Below, piece after piece: positions 10,257 to 22,236 of a stretch of DNA of 64,000 nucleotides. The stretch comes from Zygnema cylindricum (taxonomy: Eukaryota > Streptophyta > Zygnematophyceae > Zygnematales > Zygnemataceae): positions 106,892-170,891 of the forward strand of contig JBBHKE010002207.1 of NCBI GenBank assembly GCA_037447655.1, written 5' to 3'. A program made the position numbers and the translations under genes. Positions within the stretch are counted from its first letter, which is position 1. Every line of letters starts with the position of its first letter. The notes beneath the pieces are model-generated. The model worked only from the letters and a program-made list of their open reading frames with translations, did not search any database and was not told the DNA's origin.

Positions 10257-11216
10257 TGCCTATATATGATAGATCATACTTTCTTCATTGGGAAATGTTG
10301 ATGGAGGGAGAACTATTTGATAAGCATCTATGGGGCATAGTGTCTGGACAAATTCGATGCCCACCTCCACCTAGGTTTGGAGGGACACGTTTTTCTGGCA
10401 CCTCCGACTCTACGGTTGGTAAAACAGCTGCCACCATCACCGAGGATGAAGATGAGGAAGGAGAGGAGATTGTCATGGAAGGAGAAAAGGGAGGAGTTGC
10501 AACTCAAGTGACACCATTGCCGAAGGCGATACCGGCGCAGCACCACCAAAAAACGGCGACAAGGGTTCAGACCGAAAGATGAGAGTATGAAAAGTGGAAC
10601 TACAAAGACAAGGTTGCTAAGCTCTTAATTCTTAAAAGTGTAGCAAAGGGCATTGCCATTCCCCTTATGTATGTCAAATCTTCATGTCATATTTGAATAT
10701 CACTAGTTAACAAATATAAGAGTGGATTGTTGCAGCAACAACTGTTGGCCGAAAATAAGATTACAGCTTATACTTATAAAGGAGGAAGTATGAATAATTA
10801 TTGTAATGATTTAGCAGCATTATTTGGAGAGTTAGAGAGTGTAGGTAACTCATGGTCCGAGAGACAAAGAGTAAACACATTAATGATGAAACTACCTGAA
10901 GAGTATGAGAAAATCATTAACCGATTGTAGGACATAGGAGATAGCAATTGGAATTGGGATGACACAGTGGGAATGATTTTAGTGAAAGAAAGCACCATAG
11001 AGCGTAGGAGAGGGAGTCCAAGTGTTCAAGCATTGTCTGCATGAGCTGATTGGCGGAAGCGTGATGAGGAGAGAGGGAAAGATCCCTATCGAAACTTTGG
11101 TGGAAGAGGACAAGGAGGTGGCAGATTTGATAGACAGGGGAGAGGAACTTCTCGAGGTGGATTATGTCACTTCTGTAAGAAACCGGGACACTATATGGCA
11201 AATTGTGTCAAACATG
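10256..11216 (+). pseudogene. Copia A gag with CCHC zinc knuckle
   Basis: Open segments at 10256-10582, 10727-10930 and the stretch to 11216 together cover a copia gag. An N-terminal segment with the Asp/Glu-rich insertion DEDEEGEE is followed by a UBN2-type domain (TYKGGSMNNYCNDLAALFGELES and LPEEYEKIINRL), a Gly/Arg-rich linker, and a nucleocapsid knuckle CHFCKKPGHYMANC with perfect CX2CX4HX4C spacing. Stops after 10582 and at 10928 and 11042 break it. The intact role would be virus-like particle assembly and RNA packaging. Confidence 0.75.
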
Positions 11217-12341
11217 CAGATCTTCGACTGAAAGATGGTCAAAGAACCTCAAGGGATGGAGGAAAGAAAAAGGCTTTCCTGACCCAAGTTCATGATGAGG
11301 AAGTGGAAGGAAAAACTGAACCAGAAGAGGAGCTTGAGGAGCTTCTTCTTGATCCGAAAAACACTGAAAAGCATGTCGACATTCCACGGAGACAAAAGTG
11401 TGCTTTCGGAGGTAAGAGGGATCCACGCGAGGATGGGTGGATCATCGACTCAAGGGCTTCAATGCATATATGCAAAGATAAGCGGTGGTTTACTAAACTG
11501 AGAAAAATCCCAACAGTTGAGATAGAGTACGGAGATGGTAGAGTAGAGACCACAAGTCTTGTTGGAACTGTTGACTTGAAGGTTCTAGTTGATGGAAATG
11601 CCTCAATTGTAACACTCTCAGATGTTCTTTACATTCCACAGCTTAGCAAGAACCTAGTCTCAACAGCTATCCTAGATGAAAAGGAGTTTGAAACAGGAAC
11701 TAGGAAAGGAATCTTCACAGCAAGCTTTGATAATGAGGTTTATTTCATAGCTGAGAAGGGCAGTCAAGGAATGTTCAGAATTGTTCTTTGCAATGAAAAG
11801 AGTGTTCTCTACTCGTGTGCAAGTGAGATGATGCTTTGGCATAAAAGGTTGGGGCATGTGCATCTAGATAGATTAAAGAAAATGAAGAAAAAAAGAATAG
11901 TGGAGGGTATTACTTTTGAGGATGATGAGACCTTTGATGATGGTAGTGGATGTGCCCAAGGGAAGATTCATAGACTTCCATTTCCAAAGGCAATCACATT
12001 TAGGAGAGAGAAAGTATTACATCCTAGTTCAAACTGATGTTTGGGGACCTGCTAGGTATGCTTCACATGGGGGGAAGAGATGGATGTTAACCATCACAGA
12101 TGATTGGTCTAGATACACGAAGGTATACTTTCTCAGACATAAGTCAGAGGTATTAAGATGTTTCAAAGAGTATAAAGTATGGAGTGAAAAGCTACATGAA
12201 ACCTCAATAAAAGAGATAAGAAGTGATAATGGGAAAGAATACACCTCAAGAGAATTTGAAGAGTATCTTAAAGAAGAAGGAATTCATCATGAGAAAAATC
12301 TTCCCTATAATCCAGAACAAAATGGAGTAGCAGAAAAGTGA
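11195..12341 (+). pseudogene. Copia A protease, GAG-pre-integrase and integrase
   Basis: Frame 11195-12037 continues from the zinc knuckle into the protease motif WIIDSRASMHIC, where active copia enzymes read DSGA; the catalytic-loop Gly is Arg. The GAG-pre-integrase segment follows (LWHKRLGHVHLDRLKKM), with the zinc-binding HH pair but only one clear Cys (GCAQGK). A frameshift near 12020 moves to frame 11916-12341, which holds the integrase core: TDVWGPA, then TDDWSRYTKVYFLR, IRSDNGKEYTSREF and YNPEQNGVAEK. The D,D,E catalytic layout is visible. A stop follows at 12339-12341. Confidence 0.8.
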
Positions 12342-13845
12342 ATAGAACTTTAGGAGATATGTCCAGAAGTATGTTAACTGATAAGAGGATAGGGTTGCAG
12401 TTTTGGGCGGAGTCTATGAACTATGTTAATTTCATCAAAAATAAAGTCCTAACTTCAGCAAATAAGGAGGAAACTCCGTAGAAGAGGTGGACAGGAAGAA
12501 AGCCTGATTTGTCTAGTTTGAGAGTGTTCGGAAGTCAAGTCTACAGTTTGGATTTCGATAAGACTAAATGGAAGTTAGAGGTGAGAGGGAAGCCAAGATA
12601 TCTTGTAGGATATGATGAGAGCACAAAAGGATACCGAGTGTATGACTTGAAAAAGAGAGATATAATTTTGGTAAAACACATAGTGGTGATGAATGAAGAG
12701 AAGTCCATTGATCCATTCAAATATAATAAAGAAGTCAAAATCAGATTTGAAACGGATCAGTTTTTTGACTTTGACTTTGAAAATGAAGAGAAGGTAGAGG
12801 GAGAAAAAGAAAAATCTGCAGATCTACCAAAGGAGAAGGAGGAAAGGACAACATCCGAGGCAACACCACAATACGAAGTGGAAACCAATGAGGAACTTCA
12901 TGAGACACCGGAATAAGAAGGTAGGGGAGCTGAAAATCTCCCTAAACGAAACCCAAGAATGCCTTCCATACCGGCGTCCGATTTTGAAGGGGGAAGAAGA
13001 AGTAGTAAAAGACTTCAAGAAAGACAAGTAAATAACCAACTCACAAAGATGTCTTACCTAGATGAACCTCAAACATACTTAGAGGCCATAAACACTCCAG
13101 AAAGTAGCCGGTGGATCACAGCTATAAATGAAGAAATGGCCTCTATCATGGAAGCCAATACATGCGAGTTAGTAGATTGTCCACCGGACCGAAAACCGAT
13201 CGGATGTAAATGGGTTTTTAAACTTAAATTAAACCCGGATAATACTATTGAGAGGTACAAAGCTAGGCTAGTTGCAAAATGTTATACTCAGAAAGAGGGG
13301 ATAGACTACGAAGAAACCTTAGCACCTGTAGTCAGATTTCCTTCTGTTAGAATCCTTTTAAGTATAGCCGCATTCCTTCTGTTAGAATCCTTTTAAGTAT
13401 AGCCGCAGCGGAGGATATGGAAATCCACCAGATGGATATTAAAACGACCTTTTTGCACTGAGAGTTGGAAGAAAAAATTTACATGAGGCAACCGGAAGGA
13501 TTCGTGGAAAGTGGGGAAGAAAACAAAGTTTGCAAACTGATAAAATCACTCTATGGGCTTCAACAAACCCCGCGACAATGAAATATAAAGCTAGACGAAT
13601 TTTTGACCGGTTTGGGGTATATCAAAATTAGTTCAGATCACTCTATATATTTATTTGAGGATGAGAATGGAGTGATATTTATTGCTATTTATGTGGATGA
13701 TTTGTTGGTCTTAAGCAACCCCTTAGATAAAATTAACAAACTAAAACGGGATCTTAGAAGCAGTTTTGATATGAAAGATCTCGGCGAAGCAAAGTACATT
13801 TTGGGAATTCAGATGGAGAGAGATAGTGGGAATAGAATTATATGA
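12342..13845 (+). pseudogene. Copia A reverse transcriptase region
   Basis: After the integrase C-terminus (12509-12916) with an acidic linker, the RT begins near 13052 with the copia signature YLEAINTPESSRWITAINEEM, PPDRKPIGCKWVFKLKL and [14 protein letters not shown]. Palm motif IAIYVDDLLVLS lies at about 13684-13716, with both catalytic Asp intact. A 35-bp tandem duplication at 13338-13407 (TTCCTTCTGTTAGAATCC...) shifts the frame inside the fingers. Stops occur before and after it. Confidence 0.8.
13338..13407 (+). repeat. 35-bp tandem duplication inside copia A RT
   Basis: Two identical 35-bp units start at 13338 and 13373. 35 is not a multiple of 3, so the duplication frameshifts the reverse transcriptase after the conserved VVRFPSVRILLSIAA segment. 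The second unit restores sequence identity but in another frame. Confidence 0.9.
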
Positions 13846-13872
13846 CTCACTCAAAAAAAAGCAATCGGTAAT

Positions 13873-14656
13873 ATGCTAGAAAAATTTCAGATGGAAAAAG
13901 CAAACGGATGTAGTACTCCTATGGATTTGAAGAAAGTGTGTGAGGGGAGTGAAGAGAGAGGAATATTGATGATTAATGATGAGATGGATGAGATAGAAAG
14001 AAAATTTATCGAAAATATCCCTTCTCGGCAGATAGTAGGCAGTTTAATTTATTTTATGAACTGTACCCGTCCGGATATAGCTGCAACTGTAGGTGTCCTT
14101 AGTAGAAGTCTAAATGAACCAAGAAAGAGAGACTGGGAGGCTGCCAAAAGGGTGATGAGGTATGTGGTGGGGACAAGGGAAATATGGTTGCATTTCGGAG
14201 GGGAGCACACTGACATCACCGCTTGGAGTGATGCCAGTTATGGAGATGTGACTTTAAGGAGGTGTACGACGGGATATGTGTTGCAAATTGGATCCGGTGC
14301 ATGTTGTTGGAGTAACAAGCAACAAAAAGAAGTTGCTCATTCCACTATGGAGGCTAAATACATGGCTTCATGTGCTGCCACCAAAGAATTAATGTTGGTT
14401 AAATCTCTTCTTTGAAGAACTTGGGTTCATGAAGTCTGGAACTCAAAATGTTTTTTGTGATAATCAAGCTGCTATCTCTATTGCAGCTAATCCGAAACAT
14501 CACTTCAAAGCTAAGCATATGGATATTAGACTAAGCTTTGTCAGAGAGAAGGTAGAATATAAAATTATTAAACTTGTTGACAAAACTGATAGAGAAATGA
14601 TTGCAGACATGATGACAAAACCAGTGCCTTCCCCTAAGTTGATTTATTGCGGATAA
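13873..14656 (+). pseudogene. Copia A RNase H domain
   Basis: Frames 13873-14415 and 14429-14656 encode the end of RT (QIVGSLIYFMNCTRPDIAATVGVLSR) and the copia RNase H. Its catalytic blocks are AWSDASYGD, STMEAKYMA and FCDNQAAISIA, and it ends with HMDIRLSFVREKV and IADMMTKPV. A one-step frame change near 14415-14429 splits it. This is the best preserved part of the element. It would degrade the RNA of the RNA-DNA hybrid in an intact copy. Confidence 0.85.
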
Positions 14657-14699
14657 AACTGTGGACTAAAATTGAAAAGTGACTAAGAATTAACGGGAG

Positions 14700-15584
14700 T
14701 GTTGAAAAGAGGTAATTAATAGTTCACTTCTCTATTTTAGTTTTGCTTTAAAGAAAGAGAGTGAGGATCAAAGGCACGCCATGGCTGCCGCCATATAGAA
14801 AGTGGCAGATTTTGAAGTAGAGGGTATTTTACTAAAATGATGCCTAAGTCTAGATTTGAACCTGCGACCTCTGGATTCTCTATAGCCGAGCGCCTTAACC
14901 ATTAAGGCGCTACGAAACAATACACGTGCTGGGTTTAAAAGACATATAAACATTAACGCGACTGCTAATTAACAGCAGACTAACGAAAAGGAGCAATTCA
15001 TGCATGTACGCAAATCTGAACCATGTAAAATATGTTTTGATCGGACGGCCGGCATTGTAGCCGCCACGCGAAGTGAGCTTTTGGCGTCATTTGGAGATAG
15101 CGTCACGCAGTGACACGTGGCGCCACATTATTTGATACCGGAGAAGATGGGAGGAGGAACCATGGGTACCGATTTCACAGGTGTCACCTTGTACACCATG
15201 TCGTACAATGGCCGTAAAATAAGTACATCTCCTATTGTACCTTCTTGTACTGTATAGTGTTCCTATTGGACTAGGGTTTAGTAGTAGGTAGTCGTGAGTA
15301 GGCAGACCAAGACTTGGTGAGATTTAGATACGTCTCTCGAAGAGAGCTTGTAACTATAAAGGTCATCTTTGACCAGCCATAACTTACTGCTCAGGGGAGC
15401 AAATTCAGTGATTCTTTTTGCGTTTCACTAAAAGGAGTCTTGTCCTCACAGGGGTGAGGGTGGTCAGAATATTTTTGTGCCTGGGCGGCACTTATTTAGT
15501 GGGAAAGTGGAAGGGGCAAATATTATCCTAAAGGCTTTACATAGGCTGCTCATTATGTGGGTCAATGGAGACCACATAATTTCA
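14700..15584 (+). repeat. Copia A 3' LTR
   Basis: Starts TGTTGAAAAGAGG right after the purine-rich AATTAACGGGAG, ends ATTTCA, 885 bp. Carries the antisense tRNA-like sequence at 14842-14914, here with a better preserved GGCGCTACG end. CpG sites are better preserved than in the 5' LTR. Confidence 0.9.
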
Positions 15585-16190
15585 AGTCTTAATCACAAAA
15601 TTCCTGATAAATGTTGATCTAATGGTACACACATCTTGAGTGCGTATGGGGCACTTAGTCATTGTGGTCCCCACTTTAATCGCGTCCGTCGAATTGGTTC
15701 GTATTGACGACCTACTTTCGATCTCTTTCAATTCTAACCTGGATGTTCGGATTAGTCTTCGTCCGTCCGATTCGATTATCCCGCCCGTATGATTTGTGAC
15801 ACGTGTATATGGGTGTCGGTTGCCACTACCGAATATCTACATCATATTCAATTTTCGACGCGTGTCCTTGTAGAAGTATAGTACCGTACCATACATTTCC
15901 GAAATATCGGATGCAAATTCCGTTCGTCTGATCCAGCGATTCCGCTCGTCTAATGCATGACGCGTGTAACTGATTGTCGGCGCCACTCTGTAAAACCTGC
16001 ATAAACTTTTTTTTACAACGCGCGTCCTTGTAGAAGTACAATTCACTCTATTGTACTTCTCCTACTGTAACACTAATAAAGGTAAGTATTAGAACAAAAC
16101 TACTTAGAAAATATTCTAAGTCCTTAGTCCTCTCTCACATCGCTATCTACTAAAATAAAGATTTCAATTTACAACACTCCCCTAAATTTG

Positions 16191-19127
16191 TAGACTCAGT
16201 TACTCATTTAGTCCTATAGCTTCTTTGCAAAACTGCAACGTAGGGGCAGGAAAGGCTTTAGTTAACATGTCAGCCACCATCTTCTCATCCGATAAATAAC
16301 ACATTTTAATCACTTTTGCAAGCACTTTTTCTCTGACAAAGTGAAGTCTAACATGCATCTGTTTGCTTTTAAAATGAGGGCAGGGGTGAGAGGCAATGGC
16401 AATGGCTGTTTGGTTGTCACATCAGATAAACCGATGACTTGTTTGCATATACCCAAGTTCTTGTAGAATATACTTAACCCATAAGAATTTGTTGAGGGTA
16501 GAAGTTGCTACCATGTATTTTGACTCTATTATGGATTGAGCTGTAACCTTTTGTAATTTGCTGCTCTAGCAGCAAGTTCCATCTCCAATCTTAAGAACAA
16601 AACCGGTTCTAGATTTCCGGTTTGGCATGTCCTCATAGCTAGCGTCGCTCCACGTCTGTATTTTCACTTCTCCTCCTCCGAGTACAAGCTTAAGATTTCG
16701 AGTACCTGCAAAATATCTCAACACTCTTTTTGCAGCTTCCCAGTTTGCCTGTTTAGGATTCTGCAAACTTCTACTCAAGATTCCCACAGCTGTTGCAATA
16801 TCAGGTCTTATACAGTTCATAAAATATATAAGACTTCCAACTACCTGTCTATATGGCTTTGAAGCCATAAACTCTTCCTCCCGTGACTCTAGACTCTCAC
16901 ACACCATAATGCATGAATTTGAATCAATTTCTTCCAATTTCTGTCTAAATTCCATAGGAGTTACAGGTCACTTTACATCTTTCATTTCAAATCTTTCCAG
17001 CATGTTACCTATTGTTTCTTTCTAAGTCAACATATTCAGCCTTTTATTTTATGTCTCTTTCTACCTGTATACCTTAGATATACTTAGCCTCACTGAGGTC
17101 TTTCATCTCAAATCTAGACTTTAATGTCGCTTTAATACAGTTTATTTCATCCATTGACTTACTTATTAATAATAAGTCATTCACATATACAGCAATGTAT
17201 ACTATCCCATCCTCTCCTTGTAAGATATATACATAATGATTTGGGCTAATTCTCTTAAAACCTAGCCTAGTTAAAAACTCATCTAACTTCAAATTCTATT
17301 GTCGCGGGGCTTGTTTTAGCCCACACAAAGATTTCATAAACTTACACACTAATCCTTCTTTTCCCTTTTCTACATATATTTCAGGGTGCTTCATATAAAT
17401 AGTTTCTTCTAACTCTCCACGCAAAAGGTTGTTTTAACATCCATTTGATGTATTTCCATATTGCCTATAGCCGCTAGACTTAGCAAAATTTTGACAGTTG
17501 GAAATCTGATAACTGGAGAGAAGGTTTCTTCAAAATCAATACTTTCTTTTTGATTGTACCCTTTGGCCACTAGTCTGGCTTTATACCTTTCAATGGTGTT
17601 GTCCGGGTTCAGCTTCACCTTGATTACCCATTTGTTGCCGATGGCTTTTTCTGTCCGGAGGAAGATCCACCGGCTCCCATGTTTGTGCCTCCATAATAGA
17701 GTTTATTTCATCGTTTGTCGCCTCCATCCATTGATTTCTCTCAGGTGATGAAAAAGCCTCCAGGATTGTTAGAGGCTCTTGTGTAGCTGTAGAAAAAGCA
17801 AAGTGAGAGGTTATTTGCAGACGGCTTCTAGATCTCTTTCCCCCCATAAATTTTGAGGCTGAAATCGTCGATAACCTCTAATATTTCTGACGTGTTTGAA
17901 CCGTAACTTTGGCTGGTACTGACTACGTAACAGTTCTTTCCGCTTGAGTTAGAACTTTTGGTGAAGCATCCTGTGAAGGCGCCAGAAAAATTGAAGGAAG
18001 AGATGTCCCACTTGCTGGTGGAAAGTACACTCGCTGTGTATGGTGAAAGATAACATATTCATGTTTTTCCTTTGCTTATTGATCTGGCATTTTAAATAAG
18101 TAAACCCAATCGTGTTCATCTTTAATCTGGATATTCCTAAAGATAATCACTTTTTGTTTCTCAAATACAAAAACTCTATACCCTTTTGTATTATCATCAT
18201 ACCCCATGAAAATCCCAGGTAAGCCCTCAGCCTCCATTTTCCATCTATCTTGTGAACTATCCAGAATAAAACACTTGCTGCTAAAGATCTTAAAATGACT
18301 GACATCAGTTTTTTCTTGTCCAAAAATCATAAGGTGTAGTGCTAAAAGATCTAGATGCAATTATATTCCTAATATATACAGCACAGTTAAGTGCTTCAGC
18401 CCAAATTTTCAAATTTAGTCATTTATCCGCAAGCATGGACCGAGCACTCTTTCTCACTGTTCTATTTAATCTTTCTGAAACACCAGTATGTTATGTTGTA
18501 TATGGAACTATAAGATTGTGACTGATACCTTCCTGAAGGAGAAATTCTTCAAATTCCTTTGATGTGTATTCTCCCCCATTGTCCGATCTCAACGCCAAGA
18601 TTGGTACTCCATGAAGCTTTTCCGTCCACGCTTGTAGTATTTAAAGTGAGTAAACACTTCACTTTTATGTTGCATTAAGTAAACTTTGGTGTTCCTCGAG
18701 TAGGTCATCTGTGAATGTGACCATATAGTGGACGCCTCCAGCTGAAGCCAGTTGTGAAGGACCGAGATCATCAGAATATATTAGTTGCATAACTTTTTCC
18801 GATCTGTGGTCTGCTTCATGTGGAAATGGCAATATGTGGATCTTGCCAAGTGAACAACCATCACATGATTTTATAGGTTGAGAGGTGAGAGAAACTCCAT
18901 CAAATTTTCCCGCATTCACCATTTTCTTTAGACTATCATAATTCATGTGTCCTAATCTTTTATGCCACAACTCATTTTCAGATTGGACACTAGAGTAGAT
19001 AACATCATTTTCTTTATATTCAACCATCTCTATCCTGTACATTTTACTAACATCTCTAGTTCCTGTTACTGCTACTTTTCCTTTTTTTCTAACAACCTGT
19101 CTACCTCCTTTCATAATGACTTTAAAG
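16191..19127 (-). pseudogene. Copia C pol: integrase, RT and RNase H (minus strand)
   Basis: Read right to left. GAG-pre-integrase HKRLGHMNYDSLKKM with CDGCSLGKIH (zinc-binding Cys pair intact) lies at 18665-19114. Integrase and its C-terminal region follow through 18076. RT occupies 17850-17074, with [20 protein letters not shown] and the palm motif AVYVNDLLLIS. RNase H is at 16955-16500, with QTWSDASYED and then a stop after GDGTCC. The RT palm is YVND instead of YVDD, so a catalytic Asp is lost. Multiple stops and frameshifts are present. Confidence 0.8.
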
Positions 19128-20266
19128 TGTTGAGATTTGTGTATTTTCTATGTCTGTATTATGATTGGAAAAAGGCAGAGGCAGTCTGCCTCTAACTCTC
19201 TTTTCCAAGCCCCCACACTTGTTGTAGTCACTGAAGGCTGGATAGGGAGGAAAAGCCATGGCTGCCTAGGTCCTCTATAGATCACAGGGGGTAAAATAGG
19301 TAGATTTACTAAAAAGGTACTTGACGGACTTAGGAATTGATCCTAATACCTACCGTTTGTCGAATCACCCGTAGTCGTTAGCTTTTTCCGTTAATTCTAG
19401 GAATAATGCTAACACGTATAGGGTTTGATGTATATTTAAACAGCTACACATAGAGATTTCCATTTAACTAGGTTAACGAATATAAAACATAGAATCAGTT
19501 GTACCTTGAGTACCAGACGAAACAAATAGTACGGATATTTGTTTCGACGGTCCAGATATAAAAGTCGATTTGAATCGACGGCCGTGGTGCGAACCGAGAT
19601 TCCGGAATGGCCGCCTTGGCGTTTTCTGGCGCCGCCACTCCGGATTACACGTGGAAATGCGCTGGACGATTACGCGATCTCCGGGGCGCAAGATAATAAG
19701 TTCGGATGTGACAAATGTCACATTATGGCGATGTCGTACAAGGGAAGTACAGAAAGTACTCCAACACTTGTACTTTCTTGTATGGTACAATCATATGATT
19801 GGTTTGTACCTCAATACTAGATGGCTTTGAGAGGGGTTTTAGGAATTATAATATTTTGGTAGGTAGCCATCTCTCTCCTAGAGAGAATCTGTATAAATCG
19901 GCAGATTTTGCCATTTAATATCAACTCATTTAGTCGACCATTTTGAGTGATTCTTTTTGCTGCGGACTCAGGGAAGTCCAGGCTAAAGAGGGGTGTAGCC
20001 AGTCAGAGTGTTTTCCTGCCAGGGCGGCTACATTTCTATTGGAAATTCAAAGTGGGGAATGTTATCCAAAACTCATATTCCAACTTTGCATTCTGTGGTG
20101 GAACTGAGCAGAAAGAAAGTCTTATTTCACAGGGTGAAGCTGTAATGGGGCTCTGATTGTCAGGGGGTCAATAATTTGGGTTTATATAAACTTAGAGTCG
20201 GCACTATCTAGATTAGCTTCTTTGGACCTGCAATTTCTGTGTGGCAATGGAGCCCATAAAATTACA
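19128..20266 (+). mobile_element. Solo copia LTR (D) inside copia C
   Basis: Starts TGTTGAGATTTG and ends AATTACA on the plus strand, opposite to its host. It shares blocks with the LTRs of copia A and B (TTGTAGTCACTG, GATTCTTTTTGC, ATGTCGTACAA). Flanks are TAAAG (19123-19127) and CAAAG (20267-20271), a 4/5 match to a target duplication. Integrase of C lies on its left and C protease on its right, so it interrupts C. No internal domain is present, which indicates a solo LTR made by recombination. It is about 250 bp longer than the copia A LTR. Confidence 0.65.
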
Positions 20267-20271
20267 CAAAG

Positions 20272-21689
20272 CCTTTGCTCTCCACTAAGGATGTAGATAA
20301 AATATTATTTTTAAAGTTTGGAACATACAAAACATTGTGAAGATTTCTCTCTCACGATTTTTCCCCCACATCTACCATTAAAGATACATCACCCTGAGAT
20401 GAGGTTTGAACACTCATGCCACAAGCATATTAGATACTCTTTGGAGGTGTTTGCTGCAGATTTGTTAAAGCCGCCTTGTTCCAACATATGTGGGCCAATG
20501 CTCCCGTGTCCATGATCCATCCTCCATCCTTCGGACCCTCCATGGCTACCACCATGGCGAATAACTACGCCTCCTCTTGCTCATTGAAGCTCAGAGACTC
20601 ATCTGCATCGGTTGTAGAAGCTGAAAAGATAGCATTTCCACAAGTAGGATTTCCATAAAAAGCCTTTGTGATATTAGCTTTGCTGCCAACTTGGCCTGTA
20701 TAAACCTGTCTCATTAGCCTTTTTCAGCTTAAGAAAGTACTTGTATCCTGACCCTTCTCTTAACAATAGACACAAGCAGTAGAAGATTGTCTATTTGGCC
20801 TCTGATTAAACTGATTAAACTGATTATGGTTTTGGTTAAACTAATCTATTCTGATTAAACTGATTTCTTTTGTCGAAGTCTGTGGCAAAAGCTTCAACCT
20901 TTCCTTCTCCATCAAGGAGTTTAGTATTAAAATCTTCCTCCAATATAAGATTATATGCTAATTGAATTGACCAACTAGCTTTATCACGACTCTTTAACTG
21001 AGCAGACACACCTTTCATGTTACTAAAAAGACCTCTAATAAGCATAGCTGCCTGCTGAAACTCGAAAATGAGTCCTAAGCAGAGGAGTGTGCATCAATAT
21101 GGGCACAAAAATTGTCACAATACATGACCATAGTTCCCCCTGAGTATTTGTACCCCCAGATTTTTCAAGTCACCAAGAGCTCCTCTTGGACATTCGCAAA
21201 AGCAAATTTGAGTGATGTCCAAATCTCCCTCGCCCTCTTCATTTTCATTCGAGACATGACCAAATTTTCTAAAATACAAAGAATTAGATAGTTCATTGCC
21301 ATTGAATTTTTTTTCGCCCAACTCGGATCTGATTCATCAAGGGAGCCATCCAAGACCCCCAATAAGTCAGTGATTCCAAACGAATATTCAACCATTGCCG
21401 CTCAGTACGCATACTTTTGGCCATTGAAGATAAGACTTCTTGACAAAAGACCCATAACTTGTTGTTCTACAACTACCGTTGTGGGAGGAGAACCGACAGT
21501 AGTAATGGAAGTAGACATGAAAAACAATAGAAACTATCAAGGTCCTACTCTACAGCCAACTTTCAGCTGACACAAAATATGACTCAAAACGCCAATATTC
21601 CTCAAACTTGCCACATTGATACAAAACACAATAAACTGACAATTCCCAAAACATTCAGCCGAAATGACCAAGTAAACCATAAGATATGA
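20272..21689 (-). pseudogene. Copia C gag and protease remnant (minus strand)
   Basis: Read right to left. A gag start MSTSITTVGSPPTTVVVEQQ lies near 21515, with gag helices (AREIWTSLKFAFANVQEELL) near 21165-21395. A damaged zinc knuckle (ACVYC, then a stop) lies near 20760, and the protease motif GGWIMDTGALAHIC near 20500, DTGA being a functional catalytic loop. Stops and frameshifts break gag. The remainder of pol continues on the other side of solo LTR D. Confidence 0.7.
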
Positions 21690-22236
21690 TGTTTGGAAGT
21701 TTCCCAAAAACTGCCCTTAAATTATCATAATCCCAAAACTGGATGAATCAAAACTGGCTAAGTCCTAAACTATATACTCACAGTGAGTATCTACTGGTCA
21801 TAGTAATTCGGGTGATCGTACTACAATACTATCTTGACTTACGACAAAGTGTCCTACCTATACCTCATTGTACCGTAAGTACTTCAAAAACCTTGCTTAC
21901 TACCTACCGCTAAATGAATAGTGTAACACTAAAATCTAATGCACTAAATGCCAACCATTTGTTTTCTAAATATTTACAAATAGCGTCCGTACACTTAAAG
22001 TTGTCGATTGCTTAGTCAGTCTTAATCACAAAAGTCCATATAAATGTTGATCTCGTGGTACACACATATTGAGTGCGTACGGCGCACTTAGTCATTGTGG
22101 TCCCCACTTTAATCGCGTCCGTCGAATTGGTTCGTATAAAGGTAAGTATTACAGCAAAACTACTTAAAAAATATTATAAGTCCTTAGTCTCCTCTCACGA
22201 CCTTATCTTCTCAAATAAATATTTCAATTTACAACA
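21690..22236 (-). repeat. Copia C 5' LTR with 371-bp internal deletion
   Basis: Collinear with the split LTR at 9044-9346 plus 15585-16176, but it lacks the segment equivalent to about 15709-16078. The shared text runs GAATTGGTTCGTA, then jumps to TAAAGGTAAGTATTA. The minus-strand terminus TGTTGTAAATTG is at 22236. Removing the deleted block makes the two LTRs nearly the same length. Confidence 0.75.

Larger units (their letters stand above)
9347..15584 (+). mobile_element. Copia A, nearly complete LTR retrotransposon
   Basis: 6.24 kb, flanked by the 5-bp target duplication AGTCT (9342-9346 and 15585-15589). It has two LTRs, a half-tRNA primer site, gag, protease, integrase, reverse transcriptase and RNase H in the copia order, and a polypurine tract. 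The polyprotein is interrupted by several stops and frameshifts, so it is not autonomous. It is inserted in the LTR of element C, and is therefore the youngest layer of that nest. Confidence 0.92.
9044..16176 (-). mobile_element. Copia C 3' LTR, split by insertion of copia A
   Basis: Two pieces, 9044-9346 and 15585-16176, are collinear with the other LTR of element C at 21690-22236. The first begins AATTATCATAATC and runs to AGTCT; the second resumes AGTCTTAATCAC. The intervening 9347-15584 is copia A, bounded by the 5-bp duplication AGTCT. The outer minus-strand end is TGTTGTAAATTG, preceded by a polypurine tract (AAATTTAGGGGAG on the minus strand, 16177-16190), so this is the 3' LTR. The far end is truncated against copia B gag. 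Confidence 0.75.

Noticed and set aside
14768-14953. Minus-strand 61-codon ORF (ALGYRESRGRRFKSRLRH)
   Set aside because: Translation of the tRNA-like sequence in the LTR, a familiar artefact.
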